Below, piece by piece: positions 21,382-29,745 of a DNA stretch of 64,000 bases. The stretch lies in the NCBI GenBank assembly GCA_964402505.1, contig CAYOCP010000001.1, positions 255,002-319,001 of the forward strand, read 5' to 3'. A program made the position numbers and the translations under genes. Numbering within the stretch: the first letter of the stretch is position 1; each line of letters starts with the position of its first letter. The DNA is from SLRI01 sp964402505. GTDB lineage: Bacteria; Pseudomonadota; Alphaproteobacteria; Geminicoccales; Geminicoccaceae. The notes below the pieces were generated by a model. The model had not been told where the DNA came from and did not search any database. It saw only the letters and a program-made list of their open reading frames with translations.

Positions 21382-21713
21382 CAGCTGTCGCTCTTGATGA
21401 TCTCGGTCATGGTGATGCCGAGGTGATCGTCGACGATCAGCACCTCGCCACGCGCCACGAGACGGTTGTTGACGTAGACGTCGATCGGCTCGCCGACCTT
21501 CCGGTCGAGCTCGACCACAGCACCGCGCCCGAGGCGCAGCAACTGGTTGACCGGCATCGAGGTCTTGCCGAGCACGGCGGCGAGCTGGACCGGGATGTCG
21601 TAGATGGCGTTCAGCCGGTCGCCGGCGGGCAGAGGCGCCGGCATACCCGCCGGCTCCGTCGCGGTCTCGGCCGCATTCGGGGCGGGATCGGCGGATCGAT
21701 GGTCGCTCGGCAT
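21381..21713 (-). CDS. fliN: Flagellar motor switch protein FliN
   Basis: 110-aa C-ring protein. The C-terminal SpoA domain is intact (IYDIPVQLAAVLGKTSMPV, then LGRGAVVELDRKVGEPID, then YVNNRLVARGEVLIVDDHLGI), ending in MTEIIKSDS. Residues 1-35 are a low-complexity Pro/Ala/Glu-rich tail. FliN completes the rotor switch and helps dock the export ATPase complex through FliH. It follows fliH by 3 bp and its stop overlaps the next start. No fliM gene is in this cluster, so FliM must be encoded elsewhere. Confidence 0.94.
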   Translation of the reverse strand: MPSDHRSADPAPNAAETATEPAGMPAPLPAGDRLNAIYDIPVQLAAVLGKTSMPVNQLLRLGRGAVVELDRKVGEPIDVYVNNRLVARGEVLIVDDHLGITMTEIIKSDS

Positions 21714-21716
21714 GTC

Positions 21717-22460
21717 TCATGCGTTCCTTGCGCTCGTGGGTGCGAAGATGGCGGGGTTGCCGTCGTCGTCGACGGCGAGACCATCGAGGATGGCCGCGGC
21801 ACGGCTCCGGAGGTCCGAGGCCGACCATTCGGCGTGGCCGTCCGGCCAGACCAGCCGCGCCTCGCCCAATGCCAGGCCGGATGCCGGCTCGATCGAGATC
21901 CGGCCGGGCCGAAGCGGCACCGCACCCGGCTGCCCGATGGCGGCGGCGAGCGGATCGACCATCTCGGCCGAAACTTCGACGGTCAGCGGGAGCAGCGGGT
22001 CGAGCCGGCCCAGGCACTCGTCGGCGAGGCTTTCGGTGAGCCGCGCGGCGAGGCGGGCGGGCGAGGTGACGCCGAGCGCCTCGACCGCGGCGGCCGCCAG
22101 CTGCGCCGCCATCCGGCGCAGCTCGGCCAGTCGGGCCTCGAACGCCGCATCGAGCGCACCGACCGCGGCGGCGATCGATTCCAGCGCCGATGCCGTGCGT
22201 CCCTCGATGGCGAGTGTCATCTCCTGACGCTCGGCATGACGGGCAGCACGGTCGACCGAGGCGCAGATCCGGGCGAGCTCGATCTCGTCGAAGAAAAGCT
22301 CGTCCGACGGGCCGGGCTCGCCCTCCAGGACGTCGGACGCCGCGGCCACTTCTGATGGCGAAGCCGGAAAGCCGATGACCGGCCAGGCGGGTGCGCCACC
22401 GGTCGACGCGGGCGCCCGACGCCCGGCGACGAAAACCAGGGGATGGATGCGCTCGACCAT
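21717..22460 (-). CDS. fliH: FliH-like flagellar export regulator
   Basis: 247 aa, located exactly where fliH is expected between fliG and fliN. The sequence is poorly conserved, as is normal for FliH: an acidic and proline-containing N-terminus, a long alanine-rich helical stretch (about residues 65-130) and a C-terminal alpha/beta part with the pattern VPLRPGRISIEPASGLALGEARLVWPDG, split by normal FliH spacing. FliH would bind the FliI ATPase (not in this window) and the C-ring through FliN. The start overlaps the fliG stop by one base. The call rests on position plus overall architecture. Confidence 0.75.
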   Translation of the reverse strand: MVERIHPLVFVAGRRAPASTGGAPAWPVIGFPASPSEVAAASDVLEGEPGPSDELFFDEIELARICASVDRAARHAERQEMTLAIEGRTASALESIAAAVGALDAAFEARLAELRRMAAQLAAAAVEALGVTSPARLAARLTESLADECLGRLDPLLPLTVEVSAEMVDPLAAAIGQPGAVPLRPGRISIEPASGLALGEARLVWPDGHAEWSASDLRSRAAAILDGLAVDDDGNPAIFAPTSARNA

Positions 22461-23479
22461 CAGTAGACCAGCTCGTCGTCTTTGCTGTCGGCGAGGAAGA
22501 TTTCGCCCGAGGCCGCCAGCTCTTTTGCCATGTTCACCAGGAATTGTTGGGCCTCGTCGACGTCGCGCAGCCGGACCGGTCCCATTGCCTGCATGTCCTC
22601 CTTGAGGATTTTCGCGGCCCGCTCCGACATGTTGGCGAAGAAGAGCTCCTTGAGCTGCTCGCTGGCACCCTTGAGCGCCACGCCGATGCGATCGTTGCCG
22701 GCGTTGCGCATCAGCGTCTGAATGCCGGTGCTGTCGAGCTTGGCGAGATCCTCGAAGGTGAACATCAACGCCTTGATCCGGTCAGCCGACTCCTTGTTGC
22801 GCTCCTCGAGCGCAGCCACAAATCGTGTCTCTGTATTGCGGTCGAAGTAGTTGAATATCTCTGCCATCACCTCGTAGTTGTCGCGGCGATTCGTCCGCGC
22901 CAGATTGCTCATGAACTCGGCGCGGAGCGTGCGCTCGACATCCTGAAGAATGTCCTTCTGGACGACTTCCATGCGCAGCATGCGCATCACCACCTCGACG
23001 GAGAAGTCGTCGGGCAGGCTGGCGAGCACGCGCGCCGCATGGGCGGAATCGATGCGCGACAAGACGACCGCCACGGTCTGCGGGTATTCGTTCTTGAGAT
23101 AGGAGGCGAGCACCGACTCGTTGACATTGCCGAGCTTGTCCCAGACGGTCCGCCCCGCCGGTCCACGGATCTCCTCCATGATGAGCTCGACCCGATCGGG
23201 GTCCATGAAGCGCTGCAGCAGGCGCTCGGTGGTGTCGAAGCTGCCGACCACGCCTCCCGCCTGGCTCAGCCGCTCGGCGAAGTCGCCGATGATCTTCTCG
23301 ACTACGTCCGAGCCGACCCGGCCGAGCAGGGACATGGTCTGCGACAGCTCCTTGACCTCGTCGAGCTCAAGCCTGGCGAAGAGCTTGGCGGCGTTCTCCT
23401 CGCTGACCGCGAGCATCAGGATGGCCGCCTTCTCGCAGCCGGTGAGCTTGTCGAATTGCATCAGGTCGGATGAGGGCAT
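22460..23479 (-). CDS. fliG: Flagellar motor switch protein FliG
   Basis: 339-aa rotor protein joining the MS ring to the C ring and meeting the stator. All three domains are present: the N-terminal FliF-binding part (LTGCEKAAILMLAVSEENAAKLFARL), the middle domain with the NEYPQTVAVVLSRI helix, and the torque domain with conserved charged residues (FEDLAKLDSTGIQTLMRN; MSERAAKILKEDMQAMGPVR, the last two each as separate helices). ATG at 23479, 12 bp after fliF. It overlaps fliH by one base. Confidence 0.97.
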   Translation of the reverse strand: MPSSDLMQFDKLTGCEKAAILMLAVSEENAAKLFARLELDEVKELSQTMSLLGRVGSDVVEKIIGDFAERLSQAGGVVGSFDTTERLLQRFMDPDRVELIMEEIRGPAGRTVWDKLGNVNESVLASYLKNEYPQTVAVVLSRIDSAHAARVLASLPDDFSVEVVMRMLRMEVVQKDILQDVERTLRAEFMSNLARTNRRDNYEVMAEIFNYFDRNTETRFVAALEERNKESADRIKALMFTFEDLAKLDSTGIQTLMRNAGNDRIGVALKGASEQLKELFFANMSERAAKILKEDMQAMGPVRLRDVDEAQQFLVNMAKELAASGEIFLADSKDDELVY

Positions 23480-23491
23480 GTCGGGTCGATC

Positions 23492-25237
23492 TCAGCTCGA
23501 GTGCAGCCAGGAGCGGATGACGCGGATCGCGTCCTCGGGACGGTCCTCGATCAGGTCGGCCATCTCGGTCAGCAGCGAGGCGCGGACATCGCCCTCGATC
23601 TGGCGCAAGCTGACGCGGTCATCGCCCCGCTCGCCATCCGTGCCGTCCGGCTGGCCGCCGGGCCTCACGACCGGATGGCCGTGCTCGTCGATGACCACCG
23701 CCGTGCCGGGCGTCCCTTGGATCAGGAGCGGCCGGCCGTCGGGACCGGCGAGCAGACGGGTGCCGCCGACGCCTGCGGATGCGGGCCGACCCGGCTGCAG
23801 CCGACGCAGAAGCGGCCGCACTCCGAGGAGGAGAACGAGCAGCGCAATGCCGGCGAGCACGCCGAGCTCGGCGAAGCGCATGAGATCGGCATGGGCGAAA
23901 CCGAGCACCCTGTCGTCGATGACGGGCTCCGGCTCGGGCTGCGCCAGTCTGCGGCTGACGATGGAAAGCGTGTCGCCGCGCTCGTCGTCGATGCCGACGG
24001 CACCCCTGACCAGGGTCTCGAGCTCGGCCAGCTCGCTCGCCGGCAAGGGCTCGAACACGGGCACGCCGTTCTCGCCATCGCGCCAGGTGCCGTCCACCTG
24101 CACCGCCACCGACAGACGCTGCAGCCGGCCACCATGCCGGGTCTGGTTGCGCACCGTGCGCGAAATCTCGTAGTTGATCGTCTCTTCGTTCCGGTTGCGC
24201 TGCTCGCGGTTGGTGGCCGTGCCGGCCTCGGCGTCGCCACCCGGCAGGTTGTTGGCGACGCTGACCGCGTCGCCCGGCGTGCGCTCGTCGAGCTCGGTCG
24301 TCTCGTCGACGAGCTGCGTGCTGCGCACCACCTGCCGGTCGGGATCGAAGATCTCCTCGGTGGTCGAGACGCTGTCGAAGTCCAGCTCGGCCGTGACCTG
24401 CGCCTCGACCCGGCCGACGCCGAGGCTGCGCTCCAGAAGCTGCAGGATCTTCGCCTGCAGGCGGCTTTCGAAGGCCTGACGGTAGGCATCCGTGTCCTCG
24501 AGCCCTGCACCTGCGCTCGAGGCGTCGTCGGCCCGCGACAGGAGCCTTCCGGCGTCGTCGGCGATGGCGATGCGGCTCGGCTCCAGCCCGGGCACGGCGG
24601 ATGCGACGAGATGCTGGATCGCCGCGATCTCGCCCCGGCCGAGCCCGGCCGCGCCGACCGAAAGGAAGACGGAGGCGCTGGCCTGGGCCTGCTCGCGCCG
24701 AAAGAGCTCGCGCCGCGGCTGGACCAGATGGACCCGGGCGGAGCGCACCTGGCGAAGGCTGGCGATGGTGCGCGCCAGCTCGCCCTCCATCGCTCGCTTG
24801 AGATTGACGTTGGAGAGGAACTCGGTCGTGCCGAACGCATCGACCGAATCGAAGATCTCGTAGCCGACCACGCCGCCGCCCGGCAGACCGTCGGTGGCGA
24901 GCGACATGCGAAGGTCGAGGACCCGGTCGGCCGGCACCAGCACCGCGTCGCCCGCCGGCGACAGTCGGTGCGGCACGTCCATCGCCTGCAGGCGGGTGAC
25001 GATGGTGCGGGTGTCCTCGAGCGCCAGGCCGGCATAGAGCAGGGTATAGGGGGTCTCGAACGCCCGCATGGCGACGAAGCCGAGGAGCCCCGCCATGGCG
25101 AGGATGGCGACGGTGATGGCGATGATCCGCTCGACACCGATGGCACCCAGCAGGTTGACGAGCCCGCTCCGGACGCCCGATGCCGTGATCGCCGCATCGG
25201 CGACCCCCACCGGCAATGTCTCCACTTGCTCAGCCAT
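23492..25237 (-). CDS. fliF: Flagellar MS-ring protein FliF
   Basis: 581-aa inner-membrane protein forming the MS ring, the base on which the flagellum is built. First membrane segment at about residues 36-56 (RIIAITVAILAMAGLLGFVA), ring-building domain with TPYTLLYAGL and SLATDGLPGGGVVGYEIFD, a periplasmic loop, a second membrane segment near residue 440 (LAGIALLVLLLGVRPLL), and a cytoplasmic C-terminus ending in the FliG-binding helix (EDAIRVIRSWLHS). First gene of the fliF-fliG-fliH-fliN block; a CtrA-like site lies 62 bp upstream. Confidence 0.96.
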   Translation of the reverse strand: MAEQVETLPVGVADAAITASGVRSGLVNLLGAIGVERIIAITVAILAMAGLLGFVAMRAFETPYTLLYAGLALEDTRTIVTRLQAMDVPHRLSPAGDAVLVPADRVLDLRMSLATDGLPGGGVVGYEIFDSVDAFGTTEFLSNVNLKRAMEGELARTIASLRQVRSARVHLVQPRRELFRREQAQASASVFLSVGAAGLGRGEIAAIQHLVASAVPGLEPSRIAIADDAGRLLSRADDASSAGAGLEDTDAYRQAFESRLQAKILQLLERSLGVGRVEAQVTAELDFDSVSTTEEIFDPDRQVVRSTQLVDETTELDERTPGDAVSVANNLPGGDAEAGTATNREQRNRNEETINYEISRTVRNQTRHGGRLQRLSVAVQVDGTWRDGENGVPVFEPLPASELAELETLVRGAVGIDDERGDTLSIVSRRLAQPEPEPVIDDRVLGFAHADLMRFAELGVLAGIALLVLLLGVRPLLRRLQPGRPASAGVGGTRLLAGPDGRPLLIQGTPGTAVVIDEHGHPVVRPGGQPDGTDGERGDDRVSLRQIEGDVRASLLTEMADLIEDRPEDAIRVIRSWLHSS

Positions 25238-25298
25238 CCAGAAATCCGCTTCCGACGTGGCGACGACGCTCGCCAGACGGGAATCTGGAACAAGATGC

Positions 25299-25313
25299 TG
25301 AACAACCGGTTAA
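25299..25313. promoter_or_regulatory. CtrA-like site upstream of fliF
   Basis: TGAA-CAACCGG-TTAA is one mismatch from TTAA-N7-TTAA, followed by C as in the full consensus. It lies 62 bp before the fliF start codon in the sciP-fliF gap. A GAATC (GANTC, CcrM methylation type) lies next to it at 25281-25285. The placement matches CtrA-controlled class II flagellar promoters known from Caulobacter. Binding is inferred. Confidence 0.5.
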
Positions 25314-25372
25314 CGGGCCGAAGCGGCGCCACCGGGATCCCGCCGGCGCCGACCGGTAAGCCGCCTGCGCGC

Positions 25373-25651
25373 CTAGCGAAATTCCTGCAATCGCGTCACG
25401 CGCAGGCCGCCGAGCCCGTGACGATCGATCGCCCGTTCCCAGGAGGAGAACTCCTCGGCGGTCAGACTGTACCGCTTGCACGCCTCGTCGAAGGTCATGA
25501 GGCCGGCCCGGACGGCCGTCACCACCTCGGCCTTGCGGCGGGCCACCCAGCGGCGCGTCTCGGGCGGCGGCAGTGTCTCCATGCTGAGCACGGCACCATT
25601 CGGCCCCATGACCGTCCGCGGCCGCTCGTTCACCGTTTCCGACATCGACAT
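25373..25651 (-). CDS. sciP: SciP-family CtrA inhibitor (DUF1153)
   Basis: Small DUF1153 protein, 92 aa from the ATG at 25651. In Caulobacter SciP is a short HTH protein that binds CtrA and blocks activation of flagellar and other CtrA promoters. The conserved core is complete: a TVMGPNGAVLS segment, LPPPETRRWVARRKAEVV, a helix with GLMTFDEACKRYSLTAEEF, and SSWERAIDRHGLGGLRVTRL at the end. Three in-frame ATGs exist; 25651 is six bases after GGAGGA and is preferred to 25657 (no spacer) and 25645. It lies between flgE and fliF, on the same strand. Confidence 0.92.
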   Translation of the reverse strand: MSMSETVNERPRTVMGPNGAVLSMETLPPPETRRWVARRKAEVVTAVRAGLMTFDEACKRYSLTAEEFSSWERAIDRHGLGGLRVTRLQEFR

Positions 25652-25663
25652 CTCCATTCCTCC

Positions 25664-25680
25664 GCCCGGCTCAGCCGGGC
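25664..25680 (-). promoter_or_regulatory. Palindrome directly upstream of the sciP ribosome binding site
   Basis: GCCCGGCT-C-AGCCGGGC, 8-bp arms with a single central base, a few bases upstream of the GGAGGA of sciP. In RNA a hairpin could form only by opening the centre; as DNA it could be a short operator, or a weak terminator of flgE-side transcription. Undetermined. Confidence 0.3.
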
Positions 25681-25779
25681 CATCTTCACGAGCCAGAGAA
25701 TGCGACAGCAGGCCTTAAGTCCCGCCCAAGAATTCTGGTAAAGCCGGATTAGCCGTTCCGCTTGTCATTCTTCATCGAT

Positions 25780-27078
25780 CTAGCGGCTGATCTGGATGAG
25801 CTCCTCGAGCATGGAGTTGGTGGTGGTGATCACCCGCGCGTTGGCGGAATAGGCGCGCTGCGTGACGATCATCTTGGTGAACTCGTCGGCGAGATCGACA
25901 TTGGCCGCTTCGAGGGCCGACGGGGCCAGAACGCCGGCCCCTCCCCGGCCCGCCGCACGCAGGTTGAAGGCGCCTGACGCCTCGGTCTGCGCGTAGACAT
26001 TGCCCGATCGCGGGTCGAGTCCGGAAGGGTTGGCGAAGGTCGCGACCGGCAACTTGTAGAGCTTGCGGTTCTCGCCGTTGGTGAAGGACGCGATCACGAA
26101 GCCTTCCTCGTCGATCCTCACGCCGTTGAGCTCACCGACCTCGGCACCGTTTTGCTGGACGAACGCCACGTTGGTGGGGCTTGCGAACTGGGTGAGACCA
26201 TCGGTTTCGCCGGCCGTGCCGAATCCGAAGGTCAAGGCACTCGGATCAGCACCGGTCGCGGCCGCCCAGGTCACGTTGACGGTGGTGCCGTCGAGCGTGT
26301 TGGTGGCGAGGCTGCCGTCGCCGTTGAACGTGACGGTGCCCGTGCCGAGCAGGCCATTCGGATGAGCCAGCGCGTCGACGCTGGTCGGATCGGCGGCGAT
26401 CAGCTCCACCTGCCAAGTATTGGCGGCGGTCTTGAGAAAGGCCATGGTGACCGGTTGCGACCGACCGAGGCTGTCATAGACCTGAGCATTGCGCGAGAAC
26501 TGCGCGGCCGCGGTTCCGGCGGCGATGTCGCCTGCGGCATAGGCGCCTGTGTGCAGCGCCTGATCGGCATCGAGATTGGCCCCGAGGTCGACGCTCGTCG
26601 TCGCCGTCGCCACGCCGTTCACATTGCCGATGTTCACCGTCTCGACCCGGTTGACGTCGACCATGTTCTCGTTGGCATCGAGCAGCCAACCCTGCAGGAA
26701 GAAGCCCGAGGGAGAACGAAGATCGCCGAGATAGTCGGGCGTGAAGGAGCCGGCACGCGTGTAGATCTGCTCGCCGGTGCCGTCGGCGAGCGAGTTCATG
26801 ACGAAGAAGCCGGCACCCGAGATCGCGGCGTCAGTCGGCGAGTTGCTGCTCTGGATGAGCCCTTGCCGGGCGATGGTCATGGCGCCGATCGAGCGCACGC
26901 CGCCCGGCGCATAGGAGGAAACGGACTCCCTGCTCGTGACCATGTTGGCGAAGTGGGGGACGGCGCCCTTGTAGCCGGTCGTGTTCACGTTCGCGACATT
27001 GTCGGAAATCATGCTCATCGCCCGCGACTGCGCGCCGAGGCCGGAAACGCCGGAGTAGAGTGATCCGAAGAGGCTCAT
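25780..27078 (-). CDS. flgE: Flagellar hook protein FlgE
   Basis: Structural subunit of the hook, exported by the flagellar type III system, 432 aa. The N-terminal rod/hook motif is typical (GSLYSGVSGLGAQSRAMSMI, then SDNVANVNTTGYKGA), and the C-terminal partner helix ends in DLADEFTKMIVTQRAYSANA, with the usual TTTNSMLEELIQI. The middle part (about residues 100-370) is the variable surface domain. The ATG at 27078 has GGAG eight bases upstream; an earlier in-frame start would reach into flgD. It follows flgD by 34 bp. Confidence 0.96.
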   Translation of the reverse strand: MSLFGSLYSGVSGLGAQSRAMSMISDNVANVNTTGYKGAVPHFANMVTSRESVSSYAPGGVRSIGAMTIARQGLIQSSNSPTDAAISGAGFFVMNSLADGTGEQIYTRAGSFTPDYLGDLRSPSGFFLQGWLLDANENMVDVNRVETVNIGNVNGVATATTSVDLGANLDADQALHTGAYAAGDIAAGTAAAQFSRNAQVYDSLGRSQPVTMAFLKTAANTWQVELIAADPTSVDALAHPNGLLGTGTVTFNGDGSLATNTLDGTTVNVTWAAATGADPSALTFGFGTAGETDGLTQFASPTNVAFVQQNGAEVGELNGVRIDEEGFVIASFTNGENRKLYKLPVATFANPSGLDPRSGNVYAQTEASGAFNLRAAGRGGAGVLAPSALEAANVDLADEFTKMIVTQRAYSANARVITTTNSMLEELIQISR

Positions 27079-27112
27079 GGTTTCGCTCCAAAAATTCGTT
27101 GCTCGAGACGTG

Positions 27113-27790
27113 TCAGGCTGCGGGCCGGACGGACCGCACGCTCTCCACGGGATAGGTCCGGCCATCGACCGTGAGGCTTAGACCCTCCTCTGTTCGGCTC
27201 AGGCCCTCGACACGCCCCGTGGTGGTGAGCGGAAGAGGAATCTCCCGACCGCGCGGGTCGACAGCGGCGATCGCGACCCGGTACGTCCCGGCGGGCTGGG
27301 CAATGCGCTCGCCGTCGCGGCCGTCCCAGGCGAGGGTCTGGACACCGGCCTCGGCAGGCCCGGTGAACTGCCGCACCAGCCGGCCCTGCTGGTTCAGGAT
27401 CTGCACGTCGACGGCCGCCGCCCGCTCCGGCAGGTCATAGGTGATCCGGGCGGTGCCGCCCGCCGCGAGCGGAAGCCGGGAATTGTCGAGCTCGACGGTG
27501 GCACCGATATACTGGAGTGCAGTCGTTGTCTGGCTCGTCTGCATCAGCCCGATCAGCGTCTCCAGGCGGGTGTTGGTCTGAATCGCCTGCTCCACGCCCG
27601 AGAACTGCACCAGTTGCTGAGTGAATTGCTCGGCGTCCATGGGGCTGAGCGGGTCCTGGGTCTGAAGCTGCGTGGTCAGGAGCTTGAGAAAGCTGTCGAA
27701 GTCGGCTGCCAGCTTGGTGCCGGAGCGGGCGTTGGCGGTCATGCCGGTCGCGGCCGTGCCAGCCGGAACCCGGGTTGCGTCGACGGTCAA
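27113..27790 (-). CDS. flgD: Hook-capping (scaffold) protein FlgD
   Basis: Caps the growing hook and allows FlgE to polymerise. 225 aa if started at the TTG at 27790, which has GGGAG ten bases upstream; ATG at 27742 would give 209 aa. The conserved N-terminal FlgD motif is clear (DSFLKLLTTQLQTQDPLSPM, then DAEQFTQQLVQFSGVEQ), followed by the FlgD Tudor-like and Ig-like parts (DLPERAAAVDVQILNQQGRL; TLAWDGRDGERIAQPAGTY, both family-typical). It lies 20 bp after fliK. Unlike Caulobacter-type FlgD no extension is seen. Confidence 0.93.
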   Translation of the reverse strand: MTVDATRVPAGTAATGMTANARSGTKLAADFDSFLKLLTTQLQTQDPLSPMDAEQFTQQLVQFSGVEQAIQTNTRLETLIGLMQTSQTTTALQYIGATVELDNSRLPLAAGGTARITYDLPERAAAVDVQILNQQGRLVRQFTGPAEAGVQTLAWDGRDGERIAQPAGTYRVAIAAVDPRGREIPLPLTTTGRVEGLSRTEEGLSLTVDGRTYPVESVRSVRPAA

Positions 27791-27810
27791 TTTCTGGGTG
27801 CTCCCTGCAA

Positions 27811-29055
27811 TCAGACGGAGAGGTTCAAAAGGCCCGGCCGCGCCCGTGGTGCCGCGGGCGCGGCGCTTTTCGCGGAATCGTCCCGACCGCGAAGGTCGAT
27901 GGTCGGGCGCTGGCGCGCGTTCGTGCCGGCATGCTCGTGACGATGGCCCTGCCCATCGGCCATGAGGCCGAGCTCGACGCCTCCGGCGGCGAGCGAAATA
28001 CCCTGCTGTACCATCAGCCGCTCGAGCTGTCGGGTCTCGCCTCGCAAGAGGTCCAGGGTCTCGGGCCGCTCTGCGCGAATCGTCACCGCCACCCGATGCT
28101 CGTCCGCGAAGTCGACCGTAATCTCGAGATTGCCGAGCTCCTCCGGCCTGAGCTGGATCGAGAGCTGGCGGACATCGCCCGTCACCGCCCTGCCGATCGC
28201 CAGGGCGAGCTGCCGGACGGCGGCAGCGGCCAGGGGTGCATCGGCGGGGGTGGCGGCATCGGACGGTGCACCGGTCACGGCGGTCGACCCGCCTGGAGCG
28301 ATCGGCCCGTCCCAGGCGGGACCGTCGTCGACGGCGAAGTCGCTCTCGATTCTGTCGCCTCGCGTCCGGCCAAGTGCGACAAGCGCGTCGTCGGCGCGGA
28401 TGTGCGGCCGGGCAACCGGCGGCCCGACCGTGGCGCGTGGCGTTGCGCGGCCACCGTCCCGCCGATCGGCCGGGAGCTCGACCGATCTCGTGTCGGTTGT
28501 GCCGGCTGGAGCGGCACGCTCGTCCGATACCGGCTCGGGCAGCAGGGCCTCGCGCGGCGGGGGGGGCGAGGTCAGGATGGCGTCTCGAGTCGGCGTTGAC
28601 GGGCTCGTATTTGAAGGCCCCGCATCGGGCCTTGCGACCGGTTCGGCCACGCGGGCTTCGGCTGCCGCGTCGGGCGCCGCTGTCACCGGCGTGGTGTCGG
28701 CGGCTACCGCGCGCTGCCCGGGGGGCAAGCGAGGATCGGCATGCTCTTCCGGCAGCAGCCGATCCCGATCGCTGGGAAGAGCGGCGTCCTCGGCTATGGC
28801 GTCGGCAGGAGGTGCGGCTTTCGGCACGACCGGAGGTCCGAGAAGCGACACCGCGCCGGCCGGCGCGGTGCCCGGCACGACGGCAGGCCCTGGAGGCGGA
28901 GGTGCGGCGGGCGGCGAAGCCGGCGGCACCAGCAGCCCCAGGAGCAGCGCCTCGAAACCTTTGAGGTCGATGCCGTGATCGTCCGTCCCGGACAAGGGGT
29001 CCCGGGCGGCGACGGGCCCGAGCGGCGGGCCGGAGAGAGGGATGGCGGACAGCAT
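27811..29055 (-). CDS. fliK: Hook-length control protein FliK
   Basis: 414 aa. A long, disordered, proline/alanine-rich N-terminal region (about residues 1-260) is followed by the conserved FliK C-terminal domain: LSIQLRPEELGNLEITVDF near residue 300, then RAERPETLDLLRGETRQLER. FliK measures the hook and switches export specificity through FlhB, which is encoded at 56127. A consensus sigma-54 promoter predicts a transcript start about five bases before the ATG at 29055, so the message would be nearly leaderless; no Shine-Dalgarno is seen. First gene of fliK-flgD-flgE. Confidence 0.85.
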   Translation of the reverse strand: MLSAIPLSGPPLGPVAARDPLSGTDDHGIDLKGFEALLLGLLVPPASPPAAPPPPGPAVVPGTAPAGAVSLLGPPVVPKAAPPADAIAEDAALPSDRDRLLPEEHADPRLPPGQRAVAADTTPVTAAPDAAAEARVAEPVARPDAGPSNTSPSTPTRDAILTSPPPPREALLPEPVSDERAAPAGTTDTRSVELPADRRDGGRATPRATVGPPVARPHIRADDALVALGRTRGDRIESDFAVDDGPAWDGPIAPGGSTAVTGAPSDAATPADAPLAAAAVRQLALAIGRAVTGDVRQLSIQLRPEELGNLEITVDFADEHRVAVTIRAERPETLDLLRGETRQLERLMVQQGISLAAGGVELGLMADGQGHRHEHAGTNARQRPTIDLRGRDDSAKSAAPAAPRARPGLLNLSV

Positions 29056-29070
29056 GGCAAGGAGGCACAA

Positions 29071-29086
29071 AGCAACCGCCGTGCCA
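29071..29086 (-). promoter_or_regulatory. Consensus sigma-54 promoter upstream of fliK
   Basis: On the minus strand TGGCACG-GCGG-TTGCT matches the sigma-54 consensus TGGCACG-N4-TTGCW at every position, with the invariant GG (29085-29084) and GC (29073-29072) twelve bases apart. Predicted transcript start is near 29060. It points at fliK-flgD-flgE, hook genes that are sigma-54/FlbD-dependent in other alphaproteobacteria. Confidence 0.85.
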
Positions 29087-29148
29087 AGTCGCGAACGCGC
29101 CGCGGCAGGCTCAAACGGGGCGGAGTCGACCGACCGGTGCCGGGAGGA

Positions 29149-29167
29149 CCCGGCAAATCCTGCCGGG
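29149..29167 (-). terminator. Possible dksA terminator hairpin
   Basis: CCCGGCA-AATCC-TGCCGGG, a 7-bp perfect stem with a 5-nt loop, 24 bp past the dksA stop codon and upstream of the fliK promoter. There is no U-run after it. A shorter partial copy (ATCCTGCCGGG) follows at about 29172. Confidence 0.35.
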
Positions 29168-29190
29168 TGCCTGGGCGATCCTGCCGGGCC

Positions 29191-29607
29191 TCAATCGTCC
29201 CGGTAGCTGCGCTCGCGCCGCTCGTGGCGTTCCTGCGCCTCGATGCTGAGCGTCGCGATCGGCCGCGCGTCGAGTCGCTTGAGGCCGATCGGCTCCTGCG
29301 TCTCCTCGCAATAGCCGTAAGATCCGTCCTCGATCCGCTTCAGTGCCGCCTCGATCTTGCTCAGCAGCTTGCGCTCGCGGTCGCGGGTGCGAAGCTCGAA
29401 CGCCCGCTGCACCTCGGCGCTCGCCCAGTCGCTGGCATCCGAGAGCCGGCTGTCATCGGCCTGCAACTGCTTCAAGGTCAGACCGGAGCCCCGCACCAGC
29501 TCCTCGCGCCACGCCAGCAGCTTTCGCCGGAAATATTCGACCTGGCGCGGGTTCATATAGGGCTCGTCCTCGGTCGGCCGGTAGTTGACGTCGAGCGTTC
29601 CCGCCAT
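29191..29607 (-). CDS. dksA: DksA-type RNA polymerase-binding regulator lacking most zinc-finger cysteines
   Basis: 138 aa. DksA binds the RNA polymerase secondary channel and, usually with ppGpp, adjusts rRNA, amino-acid and flagellar promoters. The coiled coil carries the expected tip region (about residues 50-85), then the C-terminal domain YGYCEETQEPIGLKRLDARP. Only the first of the four zinc cysteines remains; the others are Thr, Ser and Ala, as is common in alphaproteobacterial DksA proteins, so it should fold without zinc. The start at 29607 follows TTGGAGG. A longer frame to 29652 has no ribosome site. Confidence 0.9.
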   Translation of the reverse strand: MAGTLDVNYRPTEDEPYMNPRQVEYFRRKLLAWREELVRGSGLTLKQLQADDSRLSDASDWASAEVQRAFELRTRDRERKLLSKIEAALKRIEDGSYGYCEETQEPIGLKRLDARPIATLSIEAQERHERRERSYRDD

Positions 29608-29745
29608 GCGAGCCTCCAAAGCGTGCGAGGACCTTGCGAACGGCGCTCCCATACAGCAAGGACGCGGCCGAGCGCAACCGGAACCGGACCCCAGGCACCA
29701 GCCCTAAACCGCTGACCGATAATCTCTTTTCGCAGGCCGCCGCAG

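Noticed and set aside
25317..25331. Sigma-54 promoter upstream of fliF (TGGCGCC...CGGC)
   Set aside because: It has GG and GC at the right distance, but the -12 element is poor and the overlapping CtrA-like site is a better explanation.
25738..25752. CtrA site upstream of sciP
   Set aside because: GTAA-N7-TTAG has two mismatches; too weak to list although the location is suggestive.
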